Shown: piece after piece, positions 1 through 9,369 of the stretch
Layout of the letters: the number at the start of each line of letters is the position of its first letter
How positions within the stretch are numbered: the first letter of the stretch is position 1
DNA from: CAZEMR01 sp964513465
GTDB taxonomy: Bacteria; Bacteroidota; Ignavibacteria; Kapaibacteriales; UBA2268
Length of the DNA: 24,866 bases
Reading direction: 5' to 3'
NCBI GenBank assembly: GCA_964513465.1
Contig: CAZEMR010000044.1
Coordinates: forward strand, 1 to 24,866
The notes under the pieces: model-generated
Database searches by the model: none
The model's input: only the letters and a program-made list of their open reading frames with translations
Told to the model about the DNA's origin: nothing
Made by a program: the position numbers and the translations under genes

Positions 1-358
1 CATAGTGCAGGCAATGCCCGGCGCCACCGATAAAGAGATCGCGGAAGTCCATGCCGCGCTTAAAGATGCATCGAAATTTACGGAATATTTGAGTGACGAA
101 ATGCAGCTTCAGGAAATCCTCGAAAAGGTGCTGCCATTCGAGTTCGAAGTAGTAAATACGTCGCAGGTGGACTTCTTCTGCCGCTGTACCAAGAAAAATT
201 TCGCTGATAAGCTGCTCAGCTTCGGTTCCGATGACCTGAAGGATATGCGCACGCAGGGCCACAACGAGCTGGTCTGCCGCTATTGTAATTCGAAATATCA
301 TTTCGACGAGTCCGACTTCGATAAGCTGATTACCGAAGCCGAAGCCCGCCAGAATTGA
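1..358 (+). CDS. hslO: Hsp33 redox-regulated chaperone, C-terminal part (5' end outside window)
   Basis: This is the C-terminal part of the redox-switched holdase Hsp33, a cytoplasmic chaperone that holds unfolding proteins during oxidative stress. The frame is already open at the window edge (first complete codon at base 2). The GTG at 5 encodes the Val of the family's conserved VQAMPGAT stretch and is not a start. The zinc-binding redox switch is complete: a CxC pair (FFCRC) about 60 residues in and a CxxC pair (CRYC) about 30 residues later. All four cysteines are present, so the oxidation-sensing type is intact. About 118 residues are visible out of a usual length near 290. The stop at 356-358 directly abuts the stop of the convergent endonuclease gene, with no terminator between them. 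The identity is secure; the missing N-terminal core cannot be judged. Confidence 0.95.
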   Translation, partial: IVQAMPGATDKEIAEVHAALKDASKFTEYLSDEMQLQEILEKVLPFEFEVVNTSQVDFFCRCTKKNFADKLLSFGSDDLKDMRTQGHNELVCRYCNSKYHFDESDFDKLITEAEARQN

Positions 359-1063
359 TTATAATAATTTTGTCCGTTTAGAAAATAATTTTATTATATC
401 TTTCTCAAAAATTCTAAAACCGGTGCCGTGATTTCTTACGGCGCCTGTTTCTTTAATATGCATCCTTAAATCAATTGCCATAACTGATTCTTTAAAAGCC
501 GAAAGAAAATTTTCGGGTGAAGGGTCGGTTAATAGGTAGGCCTCGTCAAATTCGAATTCTTCTTTTTTGGAAAGTGGATTCACCCTGTTTTTTCCAAGTA
601 CCATTATTAATCTTTCCAGCTTGCTAACGAATTTTCCAATAATAATGTACAAATTCCAAGTAGCTATTAGATTTCCTGAAGTATCTATCAGGTGAATTTT
701 TTGTTTTTTCTCATCTAAATCTAAGAGCAATTTTGCAGGATTTGGATTATTATAATATAAGGTAGTGTATATTGATTTCCGTCTTTTGGGATCAATATAC
801 CCGTAATTTTCGATAAGATATTTCTGAGGAATATTCCAAACACCTCTATTGAAAGTGAATAGAGTAACGAGCGATTTGGAGTCTCTTCTCGAAGCTTTCA
901 GTTCAACTCTTCCTCCAATATCAGGGATCGCCAAATTATTCTCAAGTAAATTCAGTTCCGATTCAAGAGTATATCCAATACCGGTGGGTCCTTTTCTTTT
1001 GCTTTCGATAAAACCTTTTTGATGGATTTCAATCAATTTGTTTTGAATTTCTTTGATGGTCAT
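359..1063 (-). CDS. Type II restriction endonuclease, MvaI/BcnI family
   Basis: This 234-aa protein resembles the MvaI/BcnI family of small monomeric type II endonucleases, related in fold to MutH. MvaI cuts CCWGG and BcnI cuts CCSGG, and both are about 240 aa. Visible hallmarks are an N-terminal GPTGIGYTLE segment (residues 25-34), a catalytic D48...E54-x-K56 signature inside GGRVELKASR followed by a TLFTF strand, and a C-terminal RNHGTGFRI block (210-218) whose His and Gly-Thr are typical of these enzymes. The ATG overlaps the methyltransferase stop by one base (TAATG), so expression is probably coupled, with the protective enzyme made first. The gene is clearly more AT-rich than purA and hsp33, which suggests recent acquisition. 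A five-base target of the CC(W/S)GG kind is an inference from the family and is not shown by the sequence. Confidence 0.85.
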   Translation of the reverse strand: MTIKEIQNKLIEIHQKGFIESKRKGPTGIGYTLESELNLLENNLAIPDIGGRVELKASRRDSKSLVTLFTFNRGVWNIPQKYLIENYGYIDPKRRKSIYTTLYYNNPNPAKLLLDLDEKKQKIHLIDTSGNLIATWNLYIIIGKFVSKLERLIMVLGKNRVNPLSKKEEFEFDEAYLLTDPSPENFLSAFKESVMAIDLRMHIKETGAVRNHGTGFRIFEKDIIKLFSKRTKLL

Positions 1064-2304
1064 TATTGCTTCCTACAAATCACAATATACTCGTTTTTCA
1101 TTGTCGAACCTTTTTTTCCTTTTTCATTAGAGGGTGAATTCATCGATGGCATCCTTTTATTAGGGATATTTCTAACAATTGTTTGAATATGCTCAAATCC
1201 ATTATTATCAAAAAAATCGGCAGTTATTGCATCCATAGGAATATTCACATTCTTAACGGTTCTATTTCCTACAACATAGCAGGAATGGGCACCTGATTTT
1301 AGAATTTCAGCTACATTTTTAATAGAAAAGAAATAATCCTGAAAAAAAGAATAGACTTCTTCCATCCTTTTGCTATCTTCTTCATCAATTTTTTTCAGTG
1401 TATCATGCAAAATTTCCGAAGGTAGAATATTTTCATAAGTAAGCTTATTACCTCCCATCAATTTTTTATCGATAGCAGAAGCATTAGGAATATCAAGCCA
1501 TTGGCTTGACAATCTGGAATATTGCCCATAGGCTACGGTCGTTCGGGAATCACCGTATGGAGGCGAAGTAACAACGAGATCAATCGATTTAGGGCGGACA
1601 GCATCTTCGGGAATATTGATAACAGTATTAAAACTATATATTTTTGCAGATGAACCATTTTTTTTGGCTTTAATAAAATGCTCTATTCCCTTTCGATTTC
1701 TTTTTAATTTGGAAAATATTATATCAAAAGCATTTATTTTGAAAGAATTTCTCTTTGTTTCAGGTATTCTGACTAATTTAAATTCCCCTTTTTTGGTGTA
1801 GGAGGATTCTCTTATTGTCTCGCTAAACGCAACAATAAAGAAGTTTTTAATATCTTCATTGTCGATACTATAAATGAAACTTTTAATAATTGCAAGTTGA
1901 GATTGAGCATCTTTATCAAACCAAAAATCGATATTCGGAAAATCAGGAATAAAATCTCTAGAAATATCCTCTCGAAAACTGCTTTCATATAAATAATCAT
2001 TGAATTCGACTAACTTAGCGTCGAGTAGCTTTAAATCCAGTGGCGTAGTTTTGGCTTTTGCAATAATTCTAGCGAGTGGATTTAAATCTGTTCCGATTGC
2101 TTGAATATCCTGCAAATTTGCTTCGACAAGTGAAGTGCCACTTCCGCAATAAGGATCAAATAACAAAGTCGCACTTTTACCGTAGTTGCTAATCAATCTA
2201 CGGGCAATTTGAGGAATCATCATTGCAGGATATGCATGGAAACAATGAGTAAACTCCTTTGTGTTGGATTTTTTAAAATCCCAATTGTATTCTATAGTTT
2301 TCAT
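1063..2304 (-). CDS. Site-specific DNA methyltransferase, probably cytosine-N4 (SPPY type)
   Basis: This 413-aa protein is an S-adenosylmethionine-dependent amino-methyltransferase and the protective partner of the adjacent endonuclease. The AdoMet-binding motif I, FDPYCGSGT, is at residues 49-57. It is preceded by a motif-X-like HCFHAYPAMM segment and followed by the acidic GTDLNPLA strand (71-78). The catalytic motif IV, TSPPYGDS, is at 246-253. SPPY, as opposed to DPPY, is typical of cytosine-N4 enzymes, which fits partners of MvaI and BcnI. Motif I precedes motif IV with about 190 residues between them, so the target-recognition region probably lies in that interval. The ATG at 2304 has no clear Shine-Dalgarno, only AT-rich leader. 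It starts 37 bp after the purA stop on the same strand, so read-through from purA is possible. The AT-rich composition marks it as part of the transferred cassette. Confidence 0.85.
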   Translation of the reverse strand: MKTIEYNWDFKKSNTKEFTHCFHAYPAMMIPQIARRLISNYGKSATLLFDPYCGSGTSLVEANLQDIQAIGTDLNPLARIIAKAKTTPLDLKLLDAKLVEFNDYLYESSFREDISRDFIPDFPNIDFWFDKDAQSQLAIIKSFIYSIDNEDIKNFFIVAFSETIRESSYTKKGEFKLVRIPETKRNSFKINAFDIIFSKLKRNRKGIEHFIKAKKNGSSAKIYSFNTVINIPEDAVRPKSIDLVVTSPPYGDSRTTVAYGQYSRLSSQWLDIPNASAIDKKLMGGNKLTYENILPSEILHDTLKKIDEEDSKRMEEVYSFFQDYFFSIKNVAEILKSGAHSCYVVGNRTVKNVNIPMDAITADFFDNNGFEHIQTIVRNIPNKRMPSMNSPSNEKGKKGSTMKNEYIVICRKQ

Positions 2305-2341
2305 CTAATTAATATAATTAAAAAAGTATTCAGATGAAAAT

Positions 2342-3619
<1,278 letters not shown>

Positions 3620-3661
3620 TATGTTTTCTCATTTAATTCAGGAAAATTCGGCATAAGAAAG

Positions 3662-3687
3662 CCCCGGTCCTTTTTGTCGGACCGGAG
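3662..3687 (-). terminator. Rho-independent terminator after the STAS gene
   Basis: The arms 3662-3670 and 3679-3687 form a 9-bp stem, with one G-U wobble when read on the minus strand, around an 8-nt loop. The minus-strand transcript then runs into CTTTCTT, a modest U-rich tail. It lies 15 bp after the STAS stop and 42 bp before the purA start, so it probably separates these two transcription units. Confidence 0.75.
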
Positions 3688-3701
3688 CTGATTTCAAATA
3701 A

Positions 3702-4064
3702 TTATTTGCAGTTTTTAATGGCTTCCTCTGCGTTCGGATAAATCTGAAAGACTTTATCGAGGTGAGTCATCTTAAGTAGATTCAGGACTTTGTCCGGCAC
3801 ATCGGCCAGCATGAAGGCCATGTTTTGCTTGCGCAATGTGCTGAGGCCGCTCACCAGCATGCCCAGCCCGGAGCTGTTTATCAGCCTAACGTTGCGGAGG
3901 TCTACTATCAGACATTTCGCCGGAGTGTCGTATAGCTCATGCAATTTCGAGCTGAAGTTCATGGCGTCGTTTCCTCCGAGTACGTCGCTGCCGAGTGAGA
4001 TACAGGCGACTTTGCGGTCTTCGCCGATATATTCTATCTGGTATTCGCTATTATTTTCAGGCAT
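3702..4064 (-). CDS. STAS-domain anti-sigma factor antagonist (SpoIIAA/RsbV-like)
   Basis: This 120-aa single STAS-domain protein resembles SpoIIAA/RsbV anti-anti-sigma factors, which are switched by serine phosphorylation and bind a partner-switching kinase or anti-sigma factor. The core strand CLIVDLRNVRLINSSGLGML (51-70) contains the phospho-acceptor region, with Ser64/Ser65 as candidates. The following LRKQNMAFMLADVPDKV segment matches the family's helix-strand layout. No anti-sigma kinase, phosphatase or sigma factor is encoded beside it, so its partners are elsewhere. It lies 68 bp downstream of secF and ends in its own terminator. The ATG is preceded by no recognisable Shine-Dalgarno. 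Similar proteins also act in exopolysaccharide or stress signalling, and the sequence does not say which applies here. Confidence 0.88.
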   Translation of the reverse strand: MPENNSEYQIEYIGEDRKVACISLGSDVLGGNDAMNFSSKLHELYDTPAKCLIVDLRNVRLINSSGLGMLVSGLSTLRKQNMAFMLADVPDKVLNLLKMTHLDKVFQIYPNAEEAIKNCK

Positions 4065-4132
4065 AATTCAGTCTGTTATTCTGATAAATATTACTGCCTA
4101 AATTTACTAAATTATTCGCAAAAACTAAAGCA

Positions 4133-5080
4133 TTATGATTTCGATTTTGCGAGTTCTTTCTTGCCTGCGTTGCTTTCGAAGTCTATTCCGCTTACTTTTT
4201 CGAGATACCAGATCACAAACGAGCTGGCGATATAGATCGACGAATATGTACCGATGATGATACCGATGAGCATGGTGAATGCAAAGCCCTGGAGCACTGG
4301 GCCGCCGAAGAGCACGAGTGTGACCAGCACAAGAGCTGCGGTCAGCAGTGTATTGATCGTGCGGCTAAGGGTTTCGTTGATGCTCATATTGACCATTTTC
4401 ACAAAGTGCATGCCTTTGTTGCGTTCCTTGTTCTCGCGGATACGGTCGAAAATGATCACAGTATCGTTGATCGAGAAACCGATAACGGTCAGAAGACCGG
4501 CGAGTATGGATTGGTCGAGCTCGAGATTGATCCAGCCCAGATGATGTACTACCACTACAATGGTGAATGTGGCAATCAGGTCGTGCACAAGCGCCACGAT
4601 AGCGCCAAGGCCGTAGGTGAATTCGAATCGGAATGCGATGTACAGCAGGATAGCAACTACTGCGAGCAGCACCGCCATGATAGCTTGTCCGTATAATTCG
4701 TCGCCGATTTTGGGTCCGATTTTATCGACTTTCAGTACTGTGACTTCCTGGCCGGAAAATTCGTTCTGCAATGCATCCTTAATAATTGTGGGAGCTTCTT
4801 CGGCTTCCTGAATTCTGATCAGATACTGGCTTTCCTGGCCGAAAGATTTGATTTCGGCACCCTCGAATCCTGCAGCACCAACAGTGGTGCGGATCTGTTG
4901 TGTGGTTACCTGCCCTGAAAATTTGACGGCTATCTCGGTGCCGCCGGTGAAGTCGATGCCCAGCTTGGGGCCAAGGATCATCGCGAGCGAAAATCCGACG
5001 ACGATCACAAGGGTTGAAACTATAAAGAATAGTTTGCGTTTTCCGACAAAATTGATATTTGTTCCATGAAAGAAGCGCAT
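4133..5080 (-). CDS. secF: Protein translocase subunit SecF
   Basis: SecF forms with SecD the proton-driven SecDF complex that pulls preproteins out of the SecYEG channel on the periplasmic side. The 315-aa sequence starts with a basic segment and TM1 (about 17-36), then the signature GIDFTGGTE (41-49) with Asp43. A periplasmic domain and five more hydrophobic helices follow, including the GFSINDTVIIFDRIRE block found in the RND-like SecD/SecF family. The ATG has a good Shine-Dalgarno (AAAGGAGAGGA in the spacer after secD). It starts 18 bp after the secD stop, so the two genes form one operon in the usual secD-secF order. Confidence 0.97.
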   Translation of the reverse strand: MRFFHGTNINFVGKRKLFFIVSTLVIVVGFSLAMILGPKLGIDFTGGTEIAVKFSGQVTTQQIRTTVGAAGFEGAEIKSFGQESQYLIRIQEAEEAPTIIKDALQNEFSGQEVTVLKVDKIGPKIGDELYGQAIMAVLLAVVAILLYIAFRFEFTYGLGAIVALVHDLIATFTIVVVVHHLGWINLELDQSILAGLLTVIGFSINDTVIIFDRIRENKERNKGMHFVKMVNMSINETLSRTINTLLTAALVLVTLVLFGGPVLQGFAFTMLIGIIIGTYSSIYIASSFVIWYLEKVSGIDFESNAGKKELAKSKS

Positions 5081-5098
5081 ATCTATATCCTCTCCTTT

Positions 5099-7228
5099 TT
5101 ATGCATTAACTGATTTTGGTTGACCGAAACTGAATTCTGTGGCGCCGCGGATCAGCGAAATTTCGATTATCGCGCGGGATACCATGATTCCTGTGAATAA
5201 TGTGCCGCCGATACCGATCATAAGGGTCATAGCGAATCCCTGGATGGGGCCGCTGCCCAGGAAGAACAGTATCAGACCGGTGATAAATGTAGTGATATTC
5301 GAGTCGATGATCGCGCTCAGAGCTTTGCTGAAGCCTTCATCGACCGCTGAACGAATGGAGCGACCTTTGAATAATTCTTCGCGGATACGCTCGAATATCA
5401 GAATGTTCGCGTCAACCGCCATTCCGATCGTCAGGATGATACCTGCAATACCGGGCAATGTCAGTGTGCCGCCGAATGCGGTCAGTACGGAGATAATAAG
5501 AAGCACGTTCAGAAGCAGCGCAAAGTCTGCTACCAGACCGCCCTTGTTGTAATAAGCAATCATAAATATAATTACAAGCAGAAATGCTACCCCACTGGCT
5601 GTAAAGCCGCTGCGGATCGAGTCCTGGCCAAGCGAGGGACCGACGACTCTTTCTTCGATGATCTGCACTGGTGCTTTAAGCGCACCGGCTTTTAGCACGA
5701 TTTCCAGAAGGCGTGCTTCCTGGACGTCTGCCATACCGGTGATCTGCGAGCTTCCGCCGCTGATTTTGTCCTGCACTGTGGGGGCCGAGTATACGCGGCC
5801 GTCGAGCACAATGGCGATGCGTTTTTTAATGTTTGCGCCTGTGATGCGTGCCCAGCGCTCAGCGCCTTCGGCGTTCATACCCATGAGCACCACAGGGGCG
5901 TTGGTAGTGGGGTCGAACGATGCGCGAGCGTCGCTTACCACTTCGCCAGTAAGCTCAGGGTCTGCCTTTAGTCCGTATAAATCGTGGATTTCCACGCCTG
6001 CTTCGCGGGCAAGTCTTTCGTCGGGCTTGGCCGAAACTGCGATTTCGATATCATAGGGCACTAGTGGAGCGATTTCCGGGCGTGTCAGAATTTCCTGGAA
6101 TTTTCTGAGAGAATCTTTCGAAATTCTGAATATATACATTCCCTCCTCTTCGTCGGGGAACTGGTTGGTCATATAATATATCTGCACGGAGCGGCCATTG
6201 CCCTTGGGTACAAACACTGTCGAGAACAGCCGGGTAAAGGGATGATCCTCGATATATTTCTGCTGGGCCTGGTCTTCGCTGAGTCCTTCGTATGGATTGG
6301 AAGTGTCTGCGGCCGAAGCGACGGCAGTTGTGTCTTTGGCTGTCGTATCTGCGTCGGCCATCTGTGTGGTATCGGCCGGCTCAGATGCGGCAGCGGTATC
6401 GATCGATGGGGCAGTTTCGTCGGCAGCGGGCGTTTCGCCGGTGGCAGGAAGGCCTGCTGCTCTGCGTTCGCGCTGGTCGCGGAGTTTCTGGTCGATTTTA
6501 TAAAAAGCTTCTACCAGATTTTTTGTGTTGCGTACGAGATTGAATTCCAGACGGGCTGTGGTCTGCAACAACTGGCGCATTTCGCTCTCGTTGGTTACTC
6601 CGGGGAGCTCGAGCAGAATGCGGCGATTGCCCTGTTTCTGGATATTGGGCTCGGATACGCCGTATTTATCGATGCGCTGGCGAATAACTTCCTGCGCCTG
6701 GTCGATAGCCTGGTTGGCGTTTTCCTCGAGGCGTTCGACTATATGGTCTTCAGAAGCGTCACGAAAATCGCCGACATCGAAATACGAGATCAGGGTCTTG
6801 CCTTTTTGCCGGGCAATCTGATCGAAGTTCTGCAGGAAAAGGTCGATCACCGATTCGTCGCTTTCGGCGGCTTCCTTTGCGGTTTCGTCGATTACCTGCT
6901 GGAAAATTTCATCTTTCGCTTCCTTCTGGGCGGTTTCGTCAATAAGTCTTAATACGTCCACTTCGAGAGTTACATACATACCGCCGCGAAGGTCAAGCCC
7001 GAGCTTGAGCCGCTGGTCGCGGGACTGCTGAAGTTCTTCTCCGAATTGTTTCTGGAACCTTTCCATCCTGGCAGCTGAGTCTGCTCTCGTCGGGGCTTGG
7101 TCCGCTTCTTCGAGCGCTGCTTGTTTCTTTTGTTCGAGCCTGTAGGCTTCGTATGTGGGATATAAAAGAAACAGAGCAATAATAACCGGCACCAGAATCA
7201 GCGCTAACTTTCCTGCAATTTTTTTCAA
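5099..7228 (-). CDS. secD: Protein translocase subunit SecD, with a low-complexity insert
   Basis: SecD is the larger subunit of the SecDF export motor. This 709-aa protein has TM1 (about 8-24), the KLGLDLRGGMY signature (75-85), the P1 head region with VIRQRIDKYGVSEPNIQKQG (181-200), and five C-terminal helices. The C-terminal part includes GMAVDANILIFERIREE, which holds the conserved Asp of the proton path. Residues about 258-311 form an Ala/Asp/Thr/Pro-rich stretch absent from the core family, which helps explain why it is longer than E. coli SecD (615 aa). The start is TTG at 7228, chosen because a GGAGGA Shine-Dalgarno lies 5 nt upstream and because the next ATG would remove TM1. The 138-bp upstream spacer carries a repeated element that could be regulatory. 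Confidence 0.96.
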   Translation of the reverse strand: MKKIAGKLALILVPVIIALFLLYPTYEAYRLEQKKQAALEEADQAPTRADSAARMERFQKQFGEELQQSRDQRLKLGLDLRGGMYVTLEVDVLRLIDETAQKEAKDEIFQQVIDETAKEAAESDESVIDLFLQNFDQIARQKGKTLISYFDVGDFRDASEDHIVERLEENANQAIDQAQEVIRQRIDKYGVSEPNIQKQGNRRILLELPGVTNESEMRQLLQTTARLEFNLVRNTKNLVEAFYKIDQKLRDQRERRAAGLPATGETPAADETAPSIDTAAASEPADTTQMADADTTAKDTTAVASAADTSNPYEGLSEDQAQQKYIEDHPFTRLFSTVFVPKGNGRSVQIYYMTNQFPDEEEGMYIFRISKDSLRKFQEILTRPEIAPLVPYDIEIAVSAKPDERLAREAGVEIHDLYGLKADPELTGEVVSDARASFDPTTNAPVVLMGMNAEGAERWARITGANIKKRIAIVLDGRVYSAPTVQDKISGGSSQITGMADVQEARLLEIVLKAGALKAPVQIIEERVVGPSLGQDSIRSGFTASGVAFLLVIIFMIAYYNKGGLVADFALLLNVLLIISVLTAFGGTLTLPGIAGIILTIGMAVDANILIFERIREELFKGRSIRSAVDEGFSKALSAIIDSNITTFITGLILFFLGSGPIQGFAMTLMIGIGGTLFTGIMVSRAIIEISLIRGATEFSFGQPKSVNA

Positions 7229-7233
7229 TTAAA

Positions 7234-7239
7234 TCCTCC
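7234..7239 (-). promoter_or_regulatory. Strong Shine-Dalgarno supporting the secD TTG start
   Basis: GGAGGA on the minus strand, 5 nt before TTG. Most other starts in this window have weak or no Shine-Dalgarno, so this site is the main reason to accept the unusual start codon of secD. Confidence 0.8.
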
Positions 7240-7270
7240 GCTTTATAACTTATACAATGCTTTTTTTCAT

Positions 7271-7309
7271 TTTTGCACGAATACGAATATATAGCTATTT
7301 GCACAAATA
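7271..7309. repeat. Two near-identical 13-bp elements upstream of secD, candidate operator
   Basis: TTTTGCACGAATA at 7271-7283 and ATTTGCACAAATA at 7297-7309 differ at two positions and start 26 bp apart, 43-81 bp upstream of the secD start. The second copy is also palindromic (TATTTG, CA, CAAATA at 7296-7309). The layout resembles a pair of binding sites for a dimeric regulator. No regulator can be named from the sequence. Confidence 0.4.
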
Positions 7310-7366
7310 ACCAACGATTTTAGTGAATTTATTTTTACTGAAATCACTTCGCAGCTTTTATCCGCG

Positions 7367-9346
7367 CTAAATCTTTATTTTATCAGGGCCACTGAGCATC
7401 ACATAAAATCTTGTTCCCTCGCCCGGAGCGCTTTCAGCGCGGATCGAGCTCGAGATTTTCTGCAATAATTCGCGGCAAAGTATCAGTCCCAGGCCGCTGC
7501 CTTTGAACTTTGCTCCGCTTTTGGGTTTCGGTCGGTAGATTTCGAATAGATTATGGAGCATTTCAGGGTCGATCCCCAATCCTGTGTCGGCAACGCGCAG
7601 CTCGAGGCCGTCCTGGCGCATATCAACATCTATCGTTATTTTGCCGCCGGTGGGAGTATATTTGAGCGCATTGGTAATCAGATTGCGCAATACGGTGTTC
7701 ATAATATTTTTATCCGTACGGAAATGCAGCTTCGGGGGAACGTTATTGATTATTTCAATTTTCTTTTCGTCGGCGATCGATGCGTAAATATCTGTGTTCA
7801 GCCGGACGCTGTCGTATACGTTCACTCGGTCGATTGAGATTTCATAAATCCCTTTCTGCAGTTTCCCCCATTCGAGAAGGTCTTCGAGCAGCTTGTGGCT
7901 GTTTTGGGCGGATATATATAAAGCCTCGGCCATTTCTCTGATTTCCTCATGGCTGAGCTGGGGGGCGTCGTCGGCAAGCATTCTCGACAGCCCTATAAAT
8001 CCGTTGAACGGGGTGCTCAGGTCGTGGGCGATTATCGATATGAATTTGTCTTTGCTGTCGTTGATATCTTTAAGCTGCGCTTCCGAGACTAAAAGCTCGT
8101 AGTTGAGATCGAGTATTTCCTCGGCGTTTTTCTCGATAGTCTGTTTGGATTCGCGCAGATTATTAATCAGCTCCTGCAGCCTTTCCTCTGTTTCGCGGCG
8201 TTCGGTTACATCGGCCATAACTCCTTCGTAATAAATGATATCGCCGTTTTCGTCGGTCAGTGCGCGGGCGTTATCGTTTACCCAAATAATGCGCCCATCG
8301 AAAGTCTTGAGTCGGGTTTCGAACGAAATGACGCCTTTGAGCTGAATAAGTTCCATCCATTTGCGGCGCTCGTGCGGTTCGAGATAGAAATCGGAGCCTT
8401 TGTGGTTGATCAGAGCATTCACATCGGGGCAGCCGAGTATCGAGAGCAGTGCTGGATTGGCGTCGAGTATAGTACCTTCGGGAGTTGTGCGGTATACCCC
8501 AATCGGGATATGCTCGAACAGATTGCGATAGCGCTTTTCGCTCTCGCTTAATTTTTGCTCGGCAATCTTGCGATCGGTCAGGTCGTGGATTATTCCGTTA
8601 TAACCTACCACCTTGCCGGTCTTGGACTTACGCAAAGTGGTAGTAAGATTGACATGCAGCGTATCGCCGTTTTTATCGAGCAGCTCGGTCTCGAAATTCT
8701 TAACCCAGCCCTGCTTCATAATTAATTCATGGAATATCTTCCGGTCTTCAGGATTTTTATACAATTTTCGGGAATTCAGATTGCGCAGCTCTTCTTCGTT
8801 ATAAGCGAATAATTTAACCATAGACTGGTTGAATGCGAGTATTTCGCCTTCGATCGAAGTAAAATAGACTGCATCCTGAGAATTTTCGAACAGGTCGTAG
8901 TACCGCTCCTGAGCTTCGCGATATGCCTCCTGATACTCCTTCAGCCTGCGTTCGGTCAGGATTTCGTTGACGGTATTCTCGACCACCCGCGGCAGGAATT
9001 TAAGGAAATTATGGTCTTTCACAAGGTAGTCCCGCGCGCCGAGCTTCATCATCTCTACCGCAACATGTTCATTGCCATAGGCGGTCATGGTAATGAAGTC
9101 CACTTGATTATGCAATTGCAGAAGCGATTCGATCACCTGCAGCCCGTTAATATCCGGCAATGCATAATCGAGCAGCATCAGCGCATTGGGGAATTCCATA
9201 ATATAATTTATTGCATCATAGCCCTTGATTACGCCATGAACACTGAATCCCTCGTCGGTCAGGATTTTCCTGATAACATAGAGCTGTTCCTCATCGTCTT
9301 CGACGACAAGTATTTTGAAAGGGTTATTTTCTTCTGGTTTTTTCAT
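7367..9346 (-). CDS. Receiver-PAS-PAS-histidine kinase (REC first)
   Basis: This 659-aa soluble signalling protein has an N-terminal receiver: ILVVEDD at 12-18, phospho-acceptor Asp60 in LMLLDYALPD, and the TMTAYG and YLVKD blocks. Two PAS domains follow (about 144-263 and 270-385), each ending in a PAC-like block (HDLTDRK, ADVTERR). A short coiled coil (about 386-430) leads to a dimerisation and phosphotransfer domain with His441 in IIAHDLSTPFNGF. The ATPase domain has an N-box (NLITN, 555-559), G1 DTGLGI (587-592) and G2 GSGLGL (616-621). No transmembrane segment is seen, so it probably acts in the cytoplasm. It is the last gene of the kinase operon, 23 bp after the previous one. Its input is probably receiver phosphorylation plus a PAS ligand. 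It has no DNA-binding output, so its own phosphoryl acceptor is unknown. Confidence 0.93.
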   Translation of the reverse strand: MKKPEENNPFKILVVEDDEEQLYVIRKILTDEGFSVHGVIKGYDAINYIMEFPNALMLLDYALPDINGLQVIESLLQLHNQVDFITMTAYGNEHVAVEMMKLGARDYLVKDHNFLKFLPRVVENTVNEILTERRLKEYQEAYREAQERYYDLFENSQDAVYFTSIEGEILAFNQSMVKLFAYNEEELRNLNSRKLYKNPEDRKIFHELIMKQGWVKNFETELLDKNGDTLHVNLTTTLRKSKTGKVVGYNGIIHDLTDRKIAEQKLSESEKRYRNLFEHIPIGVYRTTPEGTILDANPALLSILGCPDVNALINHKGSDFYLEPHERRKWMELIQLKGVISFETRLKTFDGRIIWVNDNARALTDENGDIIYYEGVMADVTERRETEERLQELINNLRESKQTIEKNAEEILDLNYELLVSEAQLKDINDSKDKFISIIAHDLSTPFNGFIGLSRMLADDAPQLSHEEIREMAEALYISAQNSHKLLEDLLEWGKLQKGIYEISIDRVNVYDSVRLNTDIYASIADEKKIEIINNVPPKLHFRTDKNIMNTVLRNLITNALKYTPTGGKITIDVDMRQDGLELRVADTGLGIDPEMLHNLFEIYRPKPKSGAKFKGSGLGLILCRELLQKISSSIRAESAPGEGTRFYVMLSGPDKIKI

Positions 9347-9369
9347 CGATTACAGATTATTATTAACAA

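Noticed and set aside
6242..6952. 236-codon open frame antisense to secD
   Set aside because: It lies opposite conserved secD sequence and has no family features; its Cys/Gly/Phe-rich composition is typical of a shadow frame.
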